Assembly: GCA_023250495.1 (NCBI GenBank)
Contig: JAHFAP010000012.1
Coordinates: 1-32,286 of the forward strand
Length of the DNA: 32,286 nt
Direction: 5' to 3'
Source of the DNA: Deltaproteobacteria bacterium
GTDB taxonomy: Bacteria; Desulfobacterota; Binatia; UBA9968
Under the pieces are notes generated by a model. It was not told where the DNA came from, did no database searches, and worked only from the letters and a program-made list of their open reading frames with translations. Below, in pieces: positions 22,246 through 30,705 of the stretch; within the stretch, counting starts at the first letter, position 1; the number at the start of each line of letters is the position of its first letter. The translations under genes and the position numbers were made by a program.

Positions 22246-23372
22246 CCAGCAGGAAGCCCTGCTCGTCCGCCCGGCGAGTGCGCGACGCGATCACGGCGGA
22301 CAACGATCAACTCCTTTGTCTCGCAAAACTCTGTCCGATGGAGGGCCACGTAGCGATTTGCGTGAACCGCGCGCCCGATTTCTTCGCCTTAAACCGTCTG
22401 GAAGGAGACCGCTGGCGGGTCGGAGTTGTGGACGGCCCTGCCGGAACCATCGCCGGCTGCATCGCGGTGGCCGAGCGCAACGTTTATCTTGATGGCCGGC
22501 CGGCGCGGGTCATGTACGTCAGCGATCTCAAGGTCCATCCGGCGCATCGGGATGGATGGACAGGCAACGCCCTGATTCGCTATGCGCAGGAGGCGTGCCG
22601 CAGAGCGGGCGGAGACGACGCGCCGATCCTCTCGACGATACTGGCGAATAACCAGCCGATGGAGCGCCGGATCTATGGTCCTCGCGGACTTCCGCGGCTT
22701 ACCCGCTTCGCCACCATACGCACCTACTCGGTGCCGCTGCTATGGCGCCGCCCTCGGGCCGGCGCCGATCTCCGCGTCTCGCGCGCCAAGACGGATGACA
22801 TCGAGGAGATGGCCGCGCTTTGGCGGCGCCTGGGGCCGTCCCGCCAGTTTGCGCCGGTGCACGATGGAAAATCGTTCGCTGAGTGGATCGACCGAGCGCC
22901 TTCCCTGAGCCCCTCTTGCTACTGGTTGGCGCGCCGCGACAACGGGCGGCTGGCGGGCTTCGTCGGCCTGTGGGATCAGACGGCGTTCAAACAGTTGCGC
23001 GTCACCGGCTACTCCGCCAGGCTTGCCGCATTCCGGGCTCTGTTTAACGCGCTCGCGCCCGCCCTCCACGTGCCCGCGCTTCCCCCTCCCGGCGGCGAGC
23101 TTCGCCACCTGACCGCAATCCACATGTGCGTTTCGGCCGACGAGCCGGCCGTTCTCCGCTCTCTTCTGGTTCACGCTTACAACGAACTCAGAGGCTGCGG
23201 TTTTTCTTTTTTCAACGTCGGCCTGGATATCCGCGATCCGCTCGCCGCCGCCCTCAAAGGCCTCCTGGCCCAGGTCACCGACACTCATGCCTACGTTACG
23301 ACCCCGGCGGGCTGCTACAGCGGCCCGGCGCTGGACCATCGGCCGCTCCACTACGAGATCGCTCTTGTGTGA
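22242..23372 (+). CDS. GNAT-family N-acyltransferase, probably two-domain
   Basis: This 376-aa protein contains a GNAT-like core in its first half: YVSDLKVHPAHRDGWTGNALIRYAQE, where the R-x-x-x-G-x-A segment stands in for the acetyl-CoA pyrophosphate loop. The second half (from about residue 185, RVSRAKTDDIEEMAALWRR) looks like a second, diverged GNAT fold with YNELRGCGFSFFNVGLDIRDP. It would transfer an acyl group to an amine. GAAGGAG lies 7 nt before the ATG, and the start overlaps the upstream stop. The substrate could be the amino group produced by the BtaA-like enzyme next door; this is inference. Confidence 0.78.
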   Translation: MTSRKPCSSARRVRDAITADNDQLLCLAKLCPMEGHVAICVNRAPDFFALNRLEGDRWRVGVVDGPAGTIAGCIAVAERNVYLDGRPARVMYVSDLKVHPAHRDGWTGNALIRYAQEACRRAGGDDAPILSTILANNQPMERRIYGPRGLPRLTRFATIRTYSVPLLWRRPRAGADLRVSRAKTDDIEEMAALWRRLGPSRQFAPVHDGKSFAEWIDRAPSLSPSCYWLARRDNGRLAGFVGLWDQTAFKQLRVTGYSARLAAFRALFNALAPALHVPALPPPGGELRHLTAIHMCVSADEPAVLRSLLVHAYNELRGCGFSFFNVGLDIRDPLAAALKGLLAQVTDTHAYVTTPAGCYSGPALDHRPLHYEIALV

Positions 23373-23380
23373 GGTGACGA

Positions 23381-24385
23381 ATGAACCATCGGAAAATAGG
23401 TAAACTGGGATATTCGCTGCGCTTGTATGGGAAACTCCGCGCCGCAAACAAGCGATACTCCGCGAGCGGCGACATGGCGGCGCATCCGTTTCCAGGGGTG
23501 ATTCAGCTCCAGACCATCAATGCCTGCCAGGCAGCGTGCAAGATGTGCCCGTATCCGATCTTCAAGGACGTTTTTGCGCGCGGCCGCATGGACGACGAGC
23601 TGTTCAACAAGGTGATGCAGGAGATCGCGCAGCATAAGGAAGTCGATACGTTCGTCCCGATGCTCCAGAACGAGCCGTTTCTGGACAAACACATCTTCGA
23701 GAAGATCCGCACATTCAAGGAGACGACGCAGGGAAGGGTGACGGTGGAGCTCGTCACCAACGGCGCATTCCTGACTGAAGAGAACATCGAGCGGATTCGC
23801 GACAGCGGTCTCGACATCCTCGACATCAGCCTCGACGCCCTCAGCCGGGAAATTTACCAAAAGATTCGCATCGGGCTTAAGTACGAGACCGTGCTGGCCG
23901 GCGTGGAGAGGGTCCTGGACGCGAACCTGCCCAAGACGGCCGTCTTCGTGCGCCTCGTGCGCATGCGCGACAACCTGCATGAGGTGAAGCCGTTCACGCG
24001 CCATTGGCGGAAACGGGGCGCGTCGGTGTTCATTTACACGGCGAACAATCGAGTCGGCGCGCTGGACGAGTTTGACGAGAACCTCCACCTCCCCAACTCG
24101 GAGCTGTCGCCCTTTTACCGCATGGGTCGGCGGCTCTTCCGGGCGTGGATGGGGCACTGCCCGATCCCGTTCTCCACCGCCAACATCCTGCACAACGGGG
24201 ACGTGCTCATGTGCGTGCACGACTGGGCGCGCAAGGAAATCGTCGGGAACGTGCGCGAAGCGTCGCTGGCCGAGATCTGGAACGGCGAGCGGATGCGCGA
24301 GGTCCGGCGTCTCGTCAGCCGGCGCCAGTACGAGCAGCTGCCGGCCTGCCGTGACTGCTCACTGTGGAAAGATGGTTGGTTTTAA
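23381..24385 (+). CDS. Radical SAM protein with one auxiliary cluster site (SPASM/Twitch-like)
   Basis: This 334-aa protein has the radical SAM cluster motif Cys49-x3-Cys53-x2-Cys56 in NACQAACKMCPYP, a GGEP-like segment LQNEPFLDKH (96-105) and VTNGAFLT (125-132). The C-terminal part has exactly four further cysteines, at 260, 278, 323 and 326 (HCPIPF, VLMCVHDW, ACRDCS). That is enough for one auxiliary [4Fe-4S] cluster, fewer than a full two-cluster SPASM domain. Family members modify peptides, carrier-bound or small-molecule substrates by hydrogen abstraction. No obvious RiPP precursor is adjacent except possibly the 58-aa protein. GAGGTGACGA precedes the ATG. Confidence 0.92.
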   Translation: MNHRKIGKLGYSLRLYGKLRAANKRYSASGDMAAHPFPGVIQLQTINACQAACKMCPYPIFKDVFARGRMDDELFNKVMQEIAQHKEVDTFVPMLQNEPFLDKHIFEKIRTFKETTQGRVTVELVTNGAFLTEENIERIRDSGLDILDISLDALSREIYQKIRIGLKYETVLAGVERVLDANLPKTAVFVRLVRMRDNLHEVKPFTRHWRKRGASVFIYTANNRVGALDEFDENLHLPNSELSPFYRMGRRLFRAWMGHCPIPFSTANILHNGDVLMCVHDWARKEIVGNVREASLAEIWNGERMREVRRLVSRRQYEQLPACRDCSLWKDGWF

Positions 24386-26654
24386 AACAGACATAGCCCG
24401 GACAGTCGTCCGCCACCGGGGCTGGATCGCCGTCGCATGGCTGATAGCTTGCGCGGCGCTGCTTTCCGCCACCGGCCGGCTCGATCAGGCTTTGGATGTT
24501 TCGGCCCGAATCGACGGCAGTGAGGCGGCCCAGGTGGAGAGCCTGCTGGCAACCCGCTTCTATTCTCCTTTTGCCTACTACGCCGTCCTCGTTGTGGCAG
24601 GCGTGCCTTCACCCGATAGCGGTGAAGGAGCCCGGCTGCTTGAACAGGTTGTGACTGTGATAAACGGCGTGCCCGGCGTAACCCGCAGCTTTTCCTATTT
24701 GGATATATCCGACACGCTCTTCTTGGCGTCCGGCGCCCCTGGAACGTTTGTCGTTGTCGGCCTGGACCCAAAAAACGGGCCTCTGGATGTGCTCATCCCG
24801 CGACTGCGCGCGGCAACGGAGCCCTTGCAAAATCGCCTGCGCCAAGCGTTCCCGGACGTAGCGTTACGCTGGACGGGCGACGCGGCCCTCAACTCCGACC
24901 TTCGACGCACCAGCACAGAAGAGGCGCGCGCCGCGGAGCAGCGGGTGCTGCCCGTCACTATCGCGCTCTTGCTCCTGGCTTTCGGCGCCGTCGCTGCCGC
25001 CATCCTGCCGGTCCTTACCGGTGTTCTCGCCATCGTGATCGCTCTAGGCGCGGCTGTTCTTCTCGCCGAACGGTGGCCGCTGTCGATACTCCTGGTCAAC
25101 GTGGTTTCGATGATCGGCCTGGGTCTCGGCATCGACTACGCGCTGCTCACCGTGAGCCGTTTTCGTGAGTCCTTGAGCGCCGGTCCTATTGCGGCTGCGG
25201 AGGAGGCGGCGCGCCACGCCGGTCACACGGTCCTCTTGTCCGGCGCGGCGGTGGCAATCGGATTCGCGGCGCTTCTTATCGTGCCGGTCAACGAGCTGCG
25301 GTCGGTCGCCGTCGGCGGGTTGCTCGTCGTCGTCGCGTCAGTTGCTCTCGCCGCCACCCTGCTGCCTGCGCTCCTGGCTTGGGTGGGAAGATGGATTGAC
25401 GCCGGCAGGCTCAAATACCTGCCGCCTTGGCGATTGTCGGAGAAGCGGTGGCGGAGTTGGGGAGACCGAGTGGCAAAAAATCCGAAGCTGATTCTCCTCT
25501 TGGCCGGCACGCCGGTCTTGCTCCTGGCCCTGCAGGCGCCGCGCATGAACACCGCGATCCCTCGGGGCAACTGGCTCCCGCCGCGAATGGAATCCGCTCG
25601 CGCCGTGCGCGACCTTGAGGCGATGGGACGGGGCGGCATCATACAAACCACCCGTATCGTCGTCGAGTTCCCGGCTGGAACGACAGTATTGCAGCCCGAA
25701 GGATGGGCCGCGACCTGGCGGCTGATCGACTCGCTCGCCGCCGATCCCCACGTCACCCAGGTCCGTTTTCTCCCCGGGGCCACGAAGGGCCCAGGCCCGA
25801 ACCCCATACTCTTATCTCTCCTGCCGCGCGATGTCCGGCGCTCTTTCATCACCGACGACGGCCGCGCGGCGCTCGTGGAAGTTATTCCCCGGCAGAATGT
25901 CGAGCCCAACGAGCTGACGCAGTGGGTGCGAAAGCTCCGCACCGCCGATCCCGCCTTGCTGACGGGACTCGGCGGCGTCAAGCTTCGCGTCGGCGGGTTG
26001 CCGGCGTTTAACGCCGACTACGAGGATGCCGTCGCCGGCCGCTTCAGCGGGATCGTTTTATTGATCGTGCTAGGAACGCTGGCGGCGCTGTCGGTTGGAT
26101 TTCGCTCCGTTCTCATCCCAATAAAAGCCGTGGCCCTAAACTTACTCTCCGTCGCCGCCGCGTTCGGCGCTCTCGTGTTAGTGTTTCAGGACGGATACGG
26201 CGCTGGATGGATGGGAATCGCCGGCCCGACCGATGGCGTGTTCCCGGCCGTGCCGATCCTCGTCTTTTGCACGGTCTTCGGCCTGAGCATGGACTACGAG
26301 GTGTTCTTCGTCGCCCGAGTGGCGGAGGCGCGGCGCGCCGGTATGGACGAGGCGGACGCGTTGAAAGAAGGTTTGGCCAAAACAGCAGGGGTCATTACCA
26401 GCGCGGCCGCGATCATGATCGCCGTGTTCGCCGCCTTTGCCCTGGGCGATTTTCTCCTCATCAAAATGCTCGGTTTCGCGCTGGCCACCGCCGTGTTTCT
26501 CGATGCGACCGTCGTAAGGATTGCGATCGGCCCGGCTCTCCTGCGCTTGGCGGGACGCTGGAATTGGTGGCCCGGCGATGCCGACGGAATCTCGATTGCC
26601 GACCGAAAACGCGTAGAGCCTGGCGAAGAGAGAGGCCTCAGCCTGCATGACTAA
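24372..26654 (+). CDS. MMPL/RND-superfamily transporter
   Basis: This 760-aa inner-membrane protein has the duplicated MMPL layout: helix 1 (about 18-33), a periplasmic domain, a five-helix bundle with GLGLGIDYALLTVSRFRE, a loop, a helix near 375, a second periplasmic domain, and a second bundle with VFGLSMDYEVFFVARVAEA. The GIDY and SMDYE motifs carry the proton-relay aspartates seen in MmpL proteins that export lipids and lipopeptides. It overlaps the radical SAM gene by 14 bp and the ketosynthase gene by 8 bp, so it is embedded in the biosynthetic operon and is the likely exporter of the product. This argues for a lipidic product. Confidence 0.93.
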   Translation: MVGFKTDIARTVVRHRGWIAVAWLIACAALLSATGRLDQALDVSARIDGSEAAQVESLLATRFYSPFAYYAVLVVAGVPSPDSGEGARLLEQVVTVINGVPGVTRSFSYLDISDTLFLASGAPGTFVVVGLDPKNGPLDVLIPRLRAATEPLQNRLRQAFPDVALRWTGDAALNSDLRRTSTEEARAAEQRVLPVTIALLLLAFGAVAAAILPVLTGVLAIVIALGAAVLLAERWPLSILLVNVVSMIGLGLGIDYALLTVSRFRESLSAGPIAAAEEAARHAGHTVLLSGAAVAIGFAALLIVPVNELRSVAVGGLLVVVASVALAATLLPALLAWVGRWIDAGRLKYLPPWRLSEKRWRSWGDRVAKNPKLILLLAGTPVLLLALQAPRMNTAIPRGNWLPPRMESARAVRDLEAMGRGGIIQTTRIVVEFPAGTTVLQPEGWAATWRLIDSLAADPHVTQVRFLPGATKGPGPNPILLSLLPRDVRRSFITDDGRAALVEVIPRQNVEPNELTQWVRKLRTADPALLTGLGGVKLRVGGLPAFNADYEDAVAGRFSGIVLLIVLGTLAALSVGFRSVLIPIKAVALNLLSVAAAFGALVLVFQDGYGAGWMGIAGPTDGVFPAVPILVFCTVFGLSMDYEVFFVARVAEARRAGMDEADALKEGLAKTAGVITSAAAIMIAVFAAFALGDFLLIKMLGFALATAVFLDATVVRIAIGPALLRLAGRWNWWPGDADGISIADRKRVEPGEERGLSLHD

Positions 26655-27600
26655 CGTATTTGTCAACCACTGGTCGTACGCCCTGGGCGACGAGGCCTAC
26701 ACGGTCGAGGAAGCGGCGGCAATGGGAAGAATCCGCTCCAGCGCGGCGGCTTTGAAAGAGGCGGGCTTTGCGCGGCACCGCGTCTGCCGGCCGCACACCA
26801 CCGCCTATGACCTGGCGCGCCGAGCTGTCGAGAAGATCCGGGGGCGCCTGGGCGACGTCGGCGCCATCGTCTATGCGACCTGCATCCCGTGCAACGCCAA
26901 TATCGGAGAAGAAAAAAAGTTCCGCGAGACCGGCGACGTGAAGCATCTCATGGATTTTCCGGCCGGCCACTTGCAGCGCGATTTCGGCCTGGAGCGGGCG
27001 ACCGCGATCGGCATCAACCAGCAAGCCTGCACGGGAATGCTCGGTTCCCTGCGCCTGGCGAGGACGCTTTTGATCGCGGAGCCCGAGATCCGACGGGTGC
27101 TCTGTGTGACCGCGGACCGGTTTCCGGCAGGCGCCTCGTATGAGCAGTCGTATAATCTCATCTCCGAGGGCGCCGCGGCCTGCGTGGTTTCTGCCGAGCC
27201 TACGGGTTTTCAACTGATCGCTTGGCACGGAATCGCGAACGGGAGTCTCGCCATGGCCTCCGATGATGAGGTGATCGGCAGCTATTTCACTTACACTCAT
27301 CGGCTGATTGGCGAAGCCTTGGCAAAGGCGGGACTGCAGATGAACGACATCCGCTGGATCGTGCCGCAGAATATCAACGTCAAGGCCTGGCGGATTATTT
27401 CCCGCCTCCTCGAATTTTCTTTCGAGCAAGTCTATTTCCCGACGTTGGGAGAGGTCGGCCATGTGATCAGCGCCGATAACATCATCAACCTCAAACGGCT
27501 GGTGGAAGAAGGAAAGATTCAGCCGGGCGAGCGCGCGCTGCTGGTGATGGCGGGCTACGGCCTGAATTGGCAATGCGTGATTCTGGAACGGAGGTCTTAG
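26647..27600 (+). CDS. Atypical 3-oxoacyl-[ACP] synthase III-like enzyme
   Basis: This 317-aa thiolase-fold protein has a nucleophilic Cys128 in NQQACTGML and a C terminus GYGLNWQCVILE like KAS III. The usual PHQAN motif is VPQNIN (Gln241 in place of His), and the usual NTSAAS segment is GEVGHVISADN, giving His272 and Asp277. Standard decarboxylative condensation needs the Cys-His-Asn set, so this enzyme more likely uses a Cys-His-Asp arrangement, as in acyl-transfer KAS III relatives such as CerJ that form ester or amide bonds. That function is inference. Compare the intact triad of fabH at 3952. The start overlaps the MMPL stop. Confidence 0.88.
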   Translation: MTNVFVNHWSYALGDEAYTVEEAAAMGRIRSSAAALKEAGFARHRVCRPHTTAYDLARRAVEKIRGRLGDVGAIVYATCIPCNANIGEEKKFRETGDVKHLMDFPAGHLQRDFGLERATAIGINQQACTGMLGSLRLARTLLIAEPEIRRVLCVTADRFPAGASYEQSYNLISEGAAACVVSAEPTGFQLIAWHGIANGSLAMASDDEVIGSYFTYTHRLIGEALAKAGLQMNDIRWIVPQNINVKAWRIISRLLEFSFEQVYFPTLGEVGHVISADNIINLKRLVEEGKIQPGERALLVMAGYGLNWQCVILERRS

Positions 27601-27602
27601 AG

Positions 27603-28466
27603 ATGGGCGGGTTGTCGAAAACGATCGAGCGGCTGTGTGAGGTCTCGAAAAACGACTACAACAACCCGTACCCCTATCTCCAAGCGTGGCCTCGTACGCT
27701 CGATCCTGAACAATGGTTTGCCAGCCCGGAACTCATCTCGCTCTATGAGACGCCGGAGTACGAGCGGTTATCCGACGCTCGGAAACAGCGCCTGAGCCTC
27801 TATGAAGCGGTCAACTTCTTTAGCCTCAACATCCATGGAGAGAAGTCGCTCGTCGAAGGCCTGGCGAAGAGACTCTACGAAAGAGAAAAGGAGGAGATAT
27901 CTCCTTATCTCCATCACTTTCTGGACGAGGAAAACAAGCACATGATCTATTTCGCCGAATTCTGCATAAGATATGCGGGCAAAATCTATCCTGACAAGAA
28001 AGTGGTTTTTCCGCGCGACTATGAATCGGGAGAGGAGGATTTCCTATTTTTTGCCAAGGTTCTGATCTTCGAAGAGATCGTGGATGTTTACAACGTAAGA
28101 ATGTCCATGGACGAAACTCTGGCGCCCGTGGCCCGCCAAATCAACGCCCTTCACCACCGGGATGAAGCGCGCCATCTGGTGTTCGGCCGCCGGCTGGTGA
28201 CGGACCTCTTCCATCGCTACTCGCCGATGTGGTCGGCCGAGACGCTTGAGGGCGTGCGCGCTTATCTCAAGGACTACTTCGTCGCCACCTGGAGCGAGTA
28301 CTACAACCCGCTGGTTTATCAGGACGCCGGGCTGGACGATCCATGGGAGCTTCGAGAGAAGGCATTTCGATCCCCCTCAGGCCGACGGCGGAGAAAGAAG
28401 ATCGCGGCGGGATGCGTCCGCTACCTTTTGGACAACGGCATATTGACGGAGGAGCCTCCTTTATGA
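27603..28466 (+). CDS. AurF-like non-heme diiron oxygenase (probable N-oxygenase)
   Basis: This 287-aa helical protein carries seven putative iron ligands in AurF/CmlI order: Glu80, then Glu110 and His113 in DEENKH, Glu157 or Glu158 in IFEEIVDVYN, then His184, Glu188 and His191 in HHRDEARH. The three-His, diiron pattern marks the family of enzymes that oxidise amines to hydroxylamines, nitroso or nitro groups. GGAGG (27590-27594) is 8 nt before the ATG at 27603. The stop overlaps the carrier protein start (ATGA). With an amino acid:carrier protein ligase two genes downstream, the amine of a carrier-bound amino acid is the likeliest substrate; this is inferred. Confidence 0.85.
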   Translation: MGGLSKTIERLCEVSKNDYNNPYPYLQAWPRTLDPEQWFASPELISLYETPEYERLSDARKQRLSLYEAVNFFSLNIHGEKSLVEGLAKRLYEREKEEISPYLHHFLDEENKHMIYFAEFCIRYAGKIYPDKKVVFPRDYESGEEDFLFFAKVLIFEEIVDVYNVRMSMDETLAPVARQINALHHRDEARHLVFGRRLVTDLFHRYSPMWSAETLEGVRAYLKDYFVATWSEYYNPLVYQDAGLDDPWELREKAFRSPSGRRRRKKIAAGCVRYLLDNGILTEEPPL

Positions 28467-28726
28467 AAACCGGGACGGAAATTCGCCGGGCGCTGCGGGA
28501 TTGGGTGATTCGGACCAACGGGAAGATCGAGCCCGAAGAGCTGGACGACGAGACCCCGATCATAGAGCAGAGGATCGTTTCCTCGCTTCAGATCATGGAC
28601 CTGATTCTATTTCTGGAAAAGCTCAGCGGCAAGCCGATTGAAGTAGAGAAGCTCAAGCCCGGTGTTTTTCGCAACATCGGCGTCATCCACCGCAACTTTT
28701 TTGAGGAGCCGTCTCATGAACGCTAA
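28463..28726 (+). CDS. Acyl/aminoacyl carrier protein 1
   Basis: This 87-aa four-helix carrier protein has its phosphopantetheine serine at Ser41 in RIVSSLQIMDLILFLEKLSG. SSL replaces the usual DSL. The stretch LKPGVFRNIGVIHRNFF after helix III is a feature I associate with carrier proteins partnered with class II aaRS-like amino acid:[carrier protein] ligases. The ATG at 28463 overlaps the diiron oxygenase stop by 4 bp, and the ligase gene overlaps this one by 11 bp, so all three are tightly coupled. The ribosome site GGAGGAGCC lies next to a complementary CTCC, which could form a weak 4-bp hairpin at the start. Confidence 0.88.
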   Translation: MKTGTEIRRALRDWVIRTNGKIEPEELDDETPIIEQRIVSSLQIMDLILFLEKLSGKPIEVEKLKPGVFRNIGVIHRNFFEEPSHER

Positions 28727-29582
28727 GCGCGCGGACGATCTGGAAAAGGTTCCAGGCTACCGGTGGCACGCAAACGGCCAGTCCGCTTTCAGCGGAGAGC
28801 TGTTGGGGCTTTACCAGAGACTCGACCGGCTCTTTTTCGGCTGGGCCAGGGAGTATGATGCCGCGGAGTATGCCTTTCCGACATTTATTCCCGCGCGGGA
28901 ACTGGATAAAGTGGATTATTTCCGCTCGTTCCCTCATCTGGCGACGTTTCCGGTCGCGCTGGACGGGAGCGAGGAAAATCTCCGGGCGTTTGCCGGCCGT
29001 GGTCCGTTGAGCGCGGAGGGGAACGTCCGATTGACCGCCCCCGCGCCCATTCGGGACGTCATCACGCCGGCGGCCTGCTATCACTTTTACGTCCAATTCC
29101 AGGGTGAAACACTCACGGCGCCCAGAGTCGTCACGACTCGGGCGACCTGTTGTCGTAGAGAGTCCCATTATCTGCCGCTACAGCGTCAATGGATTTTCTC
29201 GATGCGCGAGATCGTCTGCCTCGGCACGGCGGACGAAGTGAAAGAGTTTCTGACGGCCTGTCAGGAGCGGGTGGATCGTTTCTTTAAGAGGGTTCATCTC
29301 CCCGTCCAATGGAACGCCGCGACGGACCCATTTTTCAATCCCTCGCGCAATCCCAAATATCTTCTTCAGCAACTCGATCCGGTCAAGACGGAAATGGTGT
29401 TTCAAGATCTGGCCATCGGCTCGGTCAATTTTCACCGCAACTACTTCGGCGAGGCCTTTGACATTCAGCGCGCAGGCAAAGAGGCTTTTTCCGGGTGCGT
29501 GGCCTTCGGCATCGAGAGGTGGATCTTTGCGTTGCTGACCCACTTTGGACCGGACCGGGCCGACTGGCCCGATCTCAACTGA
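28716..29582 (+). CDS. Class II aaRS-like amino acid:[carrier protein] ligase
   Basis: This 288-aa protein resembles truncated seryl-tRNA-synthetase catalytic cores that lack a tRNA-binding domain and charge an amino acid onto a carrier protein. Seen: motif 2 around CCRRESHYLPLQRQWIFSMRE (arginine at 147-148, Glu149), motif 3 in CVAFGIERWIFALL (Arg268), and candidate zinc ligands Cys121, Glu165 and Cys261 at the spacings expected for this family. The neighbouring gene encodes the matching carrier protein. The amino acid cannot be read from sequence; characterised relatives use glycine or alanine. The ATG at 28716 follows GAGGAGCC and is preferred over longer starts inside the carrier gene. 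Confidence 0.88.
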   Translation: MNAKRADDLEKVPGYRWHANGQSAFSGELLGLYQRLDRLFFGWAREYDAAEYAFPTFIPARELDKVDYFRSFPHLATFPVALDGSEENLRAFAGRGPLSAEGNVRLTAPAPIRDVITPAACYHFYVQFQGETLTAPRVVTTRATCCRRESHYLPLQRQWIFSMREIVCLGTADEVKEFLTACQERVDRFFKRVHLPVQWNAATDPFFNPSRNPKYLLQQLDPVKTEMVFQDLAIGSVNFHRNYFGEAFDIQRAGKEAFSGCVAFGIERWIFALLTHFGPDRADWPDLN

Positions 29583-29595
29583 GGGAACAAGCGCC

Positions 29596-30705
29596 ATGGC
29601 AGCCAAGCAAGTCCTCATTACCGGAGCGGACGGATACCTGGGATTTCGGCTGGCGCGAAAGCATCTTGAGCTGACCCAGGACCGCGTACTACTGTGGATA
29701 CGGGCAAGCACCGAGGATGCCTTCCGCATGAAAAGAGAAAATCTCGCCCGTCGACTTTCCGCCTTTGAAGGACGGGTGAGCTATCGGGCGGGAGATCTGA
29801 CGGCGCAAAATCCGTTCGATGCCGTCGATCCGAAAAACATTCGAAGCATCATTCACGCGGCCGCCGTGACCCGTTTCAATGTGGATGGCGCAACCGCCCG
29901 ACAGGTCAATATCGGAGGCGCCGAAAAGGTCTTCGATTTCGCCGCCCGCTGTCCGGCGCTGGAAGGGCTGGGGTTGTTAAGCACGGTGTACGCCTCAGGC
30001 CTGAAAACCGGAATGATCCAAGAGACGCCGTTAGGCGATCACGAGGGCTTCTCGAACCATTACGAGCGGTCAAAATGGGAGTCCGAGACCGTTCTCATCA
30101 AAAGATTTGGTCATCTCCCCTGGCGAATTTTTCGGTTGGCAACCGTCATTGCCGACAACGACGACGGCCGCGTCACGCAGCAGAACGCTTTTCATAATAC
30201 GCTCAAGCTATTCTACTACGGTCTGCTTTCTCTCATCCCGGGGAATCCGACAACCCCGCTCTATTTTGTCACCGGCGACTTTGCGACCCGCGCGATCTTC
30301 GATCTGATGCAGTCTCCCTTAAACCGGGCGATCTACCACGTCAGTCACACGAAAGATGAATCTCTGTGCCTGGACGAGCTTATCAACCTCGCCGCCGGCA
30401 CGTTTGAGCAGGACCGCGACTTTAAAACGAGGCGGGTCCTGAAACCGATCTATGCCGATCTAGAAAGCTTCAATCTTTTGGTCGGCGAAGTCAGCGCCTT
30501 CGGCGGGGGCGTTGTGAATCAGGCGATCGGGAGCGTTGCGCCCTTCGCCCGACAGCTTTTCCTCCATAAAGAGATCGGCAATCGCAACCTCGTTTCAGCG
30601 CTGGCCGATTATCATGCTCCGGATCCGCGCCGGCTGGCGCAAAATACCTGCCGATATATGGTCCAGACGAATTGGGGCAAGTCGGTACCGCATGAAAATC
30701 CGTAA
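29596..30705 (+). CDS. NAD(P)-dependent extended SDR, thioester-reductase-like
   Basis: This 369-aa Rossmann-fold protein has the nucleotide motif TGADGYLG (9-16), HAAAVTRFN near 87-95, LLSTVYASG (128-135), and the catalytic Tyr156-x3-Lys160 in NHYERSKWE. The layout matches the NAD_binding_4 (male-sterility/thioester reductase) group, which reduces carrier-bound or CoA thioesters to aldehydes or alcohols, though epimerase-type chemistry is not excluded. TGAGGGAAC precedes the ATG at 29596. It lies 13 bp after the ligase and overlaps the phosphopantetheinyl transferase gene by 14 bp. In this cluster it could release the chain reductively. Confidence 0.88.
   Translation: MAAKQVLITGADGYLGFRLARKHLELTQDRVLLWIRASTEDAFRMKRENLARRLSAFEGRVSYRAGDLTAQNPFDAVDPKNIRSIIHAAAVTRFNVDGATARQVNIGGAEKVFDFAARCPALEGLGLLSTVYASGLKTGMIQETPLGDHEGFSNHYERSKWESETVLIKRFGHLPWRIFRLATVIADNDDGRVTQQNAFHNTLKLFYYGLLSLIPGNPTTPLYFVTGDFATRAIFDLMQSPLNRAIYHVSHTKDESLCLDELINLAAGTFEQDRDFKTRRVLKPIYADLESFNLLVGEVSAFGGGVVNQAIGSVAPFARQLFLHKEIGNRNLVSALADYHAPDPRRLAQNTCRYMVQTNWGKSVPHENP

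Noticed and set aside
28716..29582. The aaRS-like gene as a genuine seryl-tRNA synthetase.
   Set aside because: At 288 aa it lacks the N-terminal tRNA-binding coiled coil and directly overlaps a carrier protein gene, which fits the carrier-loading family better.
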